Shown here piece by piece: positions 61,112 through 64,000 of a stretch of DNA of 64,000 nt. The position numbers were made by a program, and so were the translations under genes. The stretch is from positions 1-64,000 of the forward strand of contig NZ_CAFK01000045.1 in NCBI RefSeq assembly GCF_000239815.1, in the 5' to 3' direction. Under the pieces are notes generated by a model. The model worked only from the letters and a program-made list of their open reading frames with translations, did no database searches and was not told the DNA's origin. Source of the DNA: Bradyrhizobium sp. STM 3843. Its GTDB lineage: Bacteria; Pseudomonadota; Alphaproteobacteria; Rhizobiales; Xanthobacteraceae. The number at the start of each line of letters is the position of its first letter. Positions within the stretch are counted from its first letter, which is position 1.

Positions 61112-62278
61112 ATGAGGCTCTCGAGGGTGCGAACTTTTCTGCGTCTTGCTTTCCTCGCCTGCGGACTGCTCGCTGGCGCGGCGGAAGCGGACGAACTTGG
61201 CGTGACCAATGACACGATCCTGTTCGGCCAGGTCGCGGCCCTCGAAGGTCCGTCCGCCGCGATCGGACAGGCGGAGCGGCTGGGCCTGCGGGCTGCCTTC
61301 ACCGAGATCAACTCCAAGGGCGGCGTGCACGGCCGCAAGCTGAGGCTGGTCAGCCGCAACGACGGCTATGATCCCGACCGCTCGGTGGTCGAAACCGTCA
61401 AGTTGATCTATGAGGACAAAGTGTTCGCATTGATCGGCGCGGTCGGCACGCCGACCGCGATCGCGACGGTGCCGATCGCTGCATCCAACGACGTGCCGTA
61501 CATCGGTCCGGTGTCCGGCGCCGACTTTCTGCGCGACCCGCAGTTTCAGAACGTCGTCAACATCCGGCCGAGTCACGGCGCGGAGGCCGAAGTCTGGATC
61601 AAGCACCTGACCGAGGAGCTGCATCTGACACGGATCGGCATCTTCTACGAGGACGACAATTTCGGCCGCGATCTGCTGACCGGTGTCAAGGCGTCGCTGG
61701 ACCGACGCGGGCTCGAGCTTGCTGCCGAAGGCACCTTCGAGCGCAACACCCGCGTCGTCAGCGCGGCATTCAAGGTCATCAGGCGCGCCGAACCGGAAGC
61801 GGTGATCCTGGTCGGCACCTACGGCCCATGCGCCGAGTTCATCAAGATGGCGCATCGCAGCGGGTTCACTCCGACCTTCGTTGCGGCCTCGTTCGCGGGT
61901 GCCAATGCACTTGCCAAAGAGCTCGGTCCCGAAGGCCGCGGCGTGATCGTATCTGACGTCGTGCCGTTCCCGTGGGACACGCAGCAGAAGCTGGTGGCGG
62001 ATTATCAAACCGCCCAGAAGGCGCTCGACCCGGGGCAGGCCCCCGATTTCATCGCGCTCGAAGGCTACCTGACCGGCCGACTGGTCGCACAGGCGCTGGA
62101 GATGGCCGGCCCAAATCCGACCCGAGCAGACTTGCTGCGGGTGATCAATGAAGCCGGCCAGTTCGACATCGGCGGCACCACCGTCGCGTTCGGCACGGCG
62201 CTTCGGTCCAATCCGCCCCACGTCTCGCTCGCCGTGATTCAGAGTGACGGCAGCTTCAAGCCACTCGACGGATTCTGA
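61112..62278 (+). CDS. ABC transporter substrate-binding protein, Leu/Ile/Val family
   Basis: Periplasmic binding protein of 388 residues. Signal peptide FLRLAFLACGLLAGAAEA, then ELGVTNDTILFGQVAALEGP and AEVWIKHLTEELHLTRIGIF typical of Peripla_BP_6. The start at 61112 lacks a strong binding site; upstream open frame is unsupported. There is no permease or ATPase gene beside it, so it is an orphan binding protein, which may serve a transporter elsewhere or a sensory role, for example with the CHASE-domain protein encoded divergently. Not proven. Confidence 0.9.
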   Translation: MRLSRVRTFLRLAFLACGLLAGAAEADELGVTNDTILFGQVAALEGPSAAIGQAERLGLRAAFTEINSKGGVHGRKLRLVSRNDGYDPDRSVVETVKLIYEDKVFALIGAVGTPTAIATVPIAASNDVPYIGPVSGADFLRDPQFQNVVNIRPSHGAEAEVWIKHLTEELHLTRIGIFYEDDNFGRDLLTGVKASLDRRGLELAAEGTFERNTRVVSAAFKVIRRAEPEAVILVGTYGPCAEFIKMAHRSGFTPTFVAASFAGANALAKELGPEGRGVIVSDVVPFPWDTQQKLVADYQTAQKALDPGQAPDFIALEGYLTGRLVAQALEMAGPNPTRADLLRVINEAGQFDIGGTTVAFGTALRSNPPHVSLAVIQSDGSFKPLDGF

Positions 62279-62344
62279 CATAGCCGTTTCTGGAATAGCC
62301 CTGGCGCTGGATGGTGCTCATCAACCAGCGCGGTTCGAAGGCGT

Positions 62345-63265
62345 TCAACCTGCCGGCTTCGGCGGCTTCGGTGGGCCCTCGACCGGAGCCAGTGATTTCA
62401 GATAGACCGCCATCGCCGTGCGATCGTCTGCGCTCAACTGCGAGGTGTTGCGGATCACGCGCGTCATCGCACCCCCGACGCTGTCGCCGTCCGGCAGCTG
62501 ACCGCTCTCGAGGAAATAGCCAAAATCGCTCTCGCTCCAATCAGCCAGACCCTTCTGGGTGATGTTCGGCACCCAGCCGTGTCCTTCCGGGTCCGGGCCG
62601 CCGGCAAAACGCTGCGCCTTGATGATGCCGCCCAGCAGATTGCGCGGGCTATGACATTCGGCGCAATGGCCGAGCGAATTCACGAGGTAAGCACCGCGAT
62701 TCCATTGCGCCGAGCGCTGTTGATCTGGCGTGAACGGCTTATCGTCGAAGAACAGCAGCTTCCAGATGCCGAGCGTCCGGCGGATGTTGAACGGGAACGG
62801 AAGATCGTGATCGCGCGATGCCCCGGAGACCGCGGGTAACGTCTTCATGTAGGCGAAGAGATCGCGGATGTCCTCCAGCCTGGCATGCGCGTAGGACGTG
62901 TAGGGAAATGCCGGATAATAGTGACTGCCGCCCGGCGAGGTGCCTCTGAGCACAGCATTGACGAAATCGCTCTCGCTCCAGCGTCCGATTCCGTCAGTTG
63001 GATCCTGCGAGATGTTGGGCGCATAGAAGGTGCCAAACGGTGATGCGAGCGGCAGGCCACCGCCCAGCTTCAACCGGTCCGGCTGGTTCGGCACTGCATG
63101 GCACGACGTGCAGCCGCCGGCGTTGAACACCTCCTCACCATTGGCGAGATCGGGCGTACGCGCAGCCAAGGCCAGCGAAATGGTGGACGGCATCGTCAGC
63201 CACCAGAAGATGGCAAGGCCGGCCATGCCGATCACAATGAGAGCAATGAGAAGACGTCTGAGCAT
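62345..63265 (-). CDS. Diheme cytochrome c
   Basis: Periplasmic or membrane-anchored electron carrier of 306 residues. N-terminal helix (LLIALIVIGMAGLAIFWWLT), then two heme-binding motifs, CTSCH (Cys52, Cys55, His56) and CAECH (Cys201, Cys204, His205), each in a c-type domain of about 120 residues. Similar proteins accept electrons from periplasmic dehydrogenases such as those for alcohol or gluconate. The dehydrogenase partner is not in the window. It ends 66 bases after the convergent binding-protein gene. The ATG at 63265 gives a clean membrane anchor, so upstream extension was rejected. Confidence 0.92.
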   Translation of the reverse strand: MLRRLLIALIVIGMAGLAIFWWLTMPSTISLALAARTPDLANGEEVFNAGGCTSCHAVPNQPDRLKLGGGLPLASPFGTFYAPNISQDPTDGIGRWSESDFVNAVLRGTSPGGSHYYPAFPYTSYAHARLEDIRDLFAYMKTLPAVSGASRDHDLPFPFNIRRTLGIWKLLFFDDKPFTPDQQRSAQWNRGAYLVNSLGHCAECHSPRNLLGGIIKAQRFAGGPDPEGHGWVPNITQKGLADWSESDFGYFLESGQLPDGDSVGGAMTRVIRNTSQLSADDRTAMAVYLKSLAPVEGPPKPPKPAG

Positions 63266-63391
63266 CGCTGGTCTGTTGTCACTTGGATCGGCAGCGTAGC
63301 CGCGAAATGATATCGGGGCGGCTCCATGCCGCCCCGATAAACATAGCTGACGGGCCAATGCAACGCGTTGGCCCGTCTTGGACGTTGTGGA

Positions 63392-63841
63392 TCAGCTGTT
63401 CTTGACGCGGAAGGTCTCGTGGCAGCCGCCGCATTCCTTGCCGATCGCGGGCGCGACGACCTTCAGGCTGTCGAGATCCTTGATCTTGGACTTGGCGTCG
63501 GCGACGATCTTGGCAAAGCTGTCGATCTTGGCCTTGAAGCCGGCCTTGTCTTCCCAGACCTTGGGCGAAGGGCCATAGTCGCCCTCGAACTTCGCGCTCT
63601 TCAGGCTGTCCGGAAACATGGTCGGCAGCTTCTTGGCGGTGTCATCGAGCTGCGCAAGAGCGGCGTTGACCGCGGTCTGGTCATACGGCTTCTCGCCCTT
63701 GACCATCGCGATCATAACGCCACCCAGATTCTTCGCGTTGGCCTTCATGGTGTCCTGGTCCTGCTTGACCAGATCATGCTGCGCCATCACCGCGCCGACC
63801 CCGAGCAACAACGCCCCGACGGCCACGACAGTCCGCTTCAT
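63392..63841 (-). CDS. cycP: Cytochrome c' (class II)
   Basis: Periplasmic four-helix-bundle cytochrome of 149 residues. Signal peptide VVAVGALLLGVGAVMA, mature part starts QHDLVKQDQD, and the C-terminal heme motif CGGCH (Cys137, Cys140, His141) is the mark of class II. These proteins bind nitric oxide and are linked to NO tolerance. ATG at 63841 was chosen over two ATG codons further upstream since it gives the signal peptide. It lies 126 bases upstream of the diheme cytochrome on the same strand. Confidence 0.93.
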   Translation of the reverse strand: MKRTVVAVGALLLGVGAVMAQHDLVKQDQDTMKANAKNLGGVMIAMVKGEKPYDQTAVNAALAQLDDTAKKLPTMFPDSLKSAKFEGDYGPSPKVWEDKAGFKAKIDSFAKIVADAKSKIKDLDSLKVVAPAIGKECGGCHETFRVKNS

Positions 63842-64000
63842 CAATTCGCTCCATTCTTGTCGCATTCTCGCCCAGCCCACCTGAGCGAGACAATCTTTCG
63901 TCGAACCCCAGCGCCGGCGGCTTATTCCGGAATTGAGGCGGATGTCGGGGGAGCTCTAACTACAGACTGTGACGCCGGTGTTGCTCGCGAATGGCGATCC

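Noticed and set aside
1-64000. CRISPR arrays, tRNA or rRNA genes, complete insertion sequences
   Set aside because: None seen: no regularly spaced repeats, no tRNA-like cloverleaf noticed and no transposase-like protein.

Overview
The window is GC-rich, densely coded chromosomal DNA from an alphaproteobacterium, most likely Bradyrhizobium or a close relative in the Hyphomicrobiales. This is inferred from the gene families present (small DUF3551- and DUF3606-type proteins, an ACR3 arsenic operon, a SorAB-type sulfite dehydrogenase, LivM-LivG style ABC proteins, many regulators of aromatic and organic-acid use) and from short dispersed intergenic repeats of the kind seen in that group. No rRNA, tRNA, CRISPR array, complete insertion sequence or phage gene was found.

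Layout. 0-5.3 kb: pyruvate kinase; then a tartrate module (MFS transporter and tartrate dehydrogenase in one operon, with a divergent LysR regulator). 5.9-10.3 kb: three same-strand genes, a class III cyclase with TolB-like and TPR regions, a PAP2/vanadium-haloperoxidase-type protein with a DGA repeat, and an S8 peptidase without a signal peptide. 10.3-17.5 kb: an AraC regulator divergent from a branched-chain-amino-acid-type ABC operon. Its binding-protein gene is frameshifted, its second permease is fused to an ATPase, and its last ATPase is fused in frame to an aromatic-aldehyde dehydrogenase. 17.5-20 kb: glgX and a DUF3606 gene.

20-27.9 kb is an accessory stretch, more AT-rich and sparsely coded: small hypothetical and membrane proteins, an epoxide-hydrolase-like enzyme, a GFA-family protein and a stand-alone cNMP-binding protein, interspersed with degenerate dispersed repeats and inverted repeats. 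27.9-31.5 kb: an EmrAB-type efflux pair with a divergent TetR gene and three contiguous 18-bp repeats in the shared promoter. 31.7-39.1 kb: a secreted DUF3551 protein; arsR-arsC-acr3-arsC; a sulfite dehydrogenase pair; and a second ArsR regulon of a flavoprotein with a Cys-rich tail plus an MFS exporter.

39.1-45 kb: a VIT1/CCC1 transporter, cytochrome b561 and a PepSY/response-regulator/histidine-kinase operon with matching direct-repeat boxes before PepSY and before b561; an EAL protein; a CHRD protein. 45.6-51.9 kb: a TetR gene, then a GntR regulator divergent from a four-gene aromatic-ring catabolic operon (VOC dioxygenase, FAD hydroxylase, MFS importer, FAH-family hydrolase). 52-56.9 kb: a second EmrAB pair, an NTF2-like secreted protein, thiD and a stand-alone AsnC-type domain. 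57.3-63.9 kb: an AraC regulator, a large CHASE-GGDEF-EAL protein, an amino-acid-type binding protein, a diheme cytochrome c and cytochrome c'.

The points most worth following are the ABC-ATPase/aldehyde-dehydrogenase fusion beside a frameshifted binding-protein gene, the cyclase/PAP2/S8-peptidase cluster, and several regulatory sites that can be read directly in the DNA and that link genes into candidate regulons.
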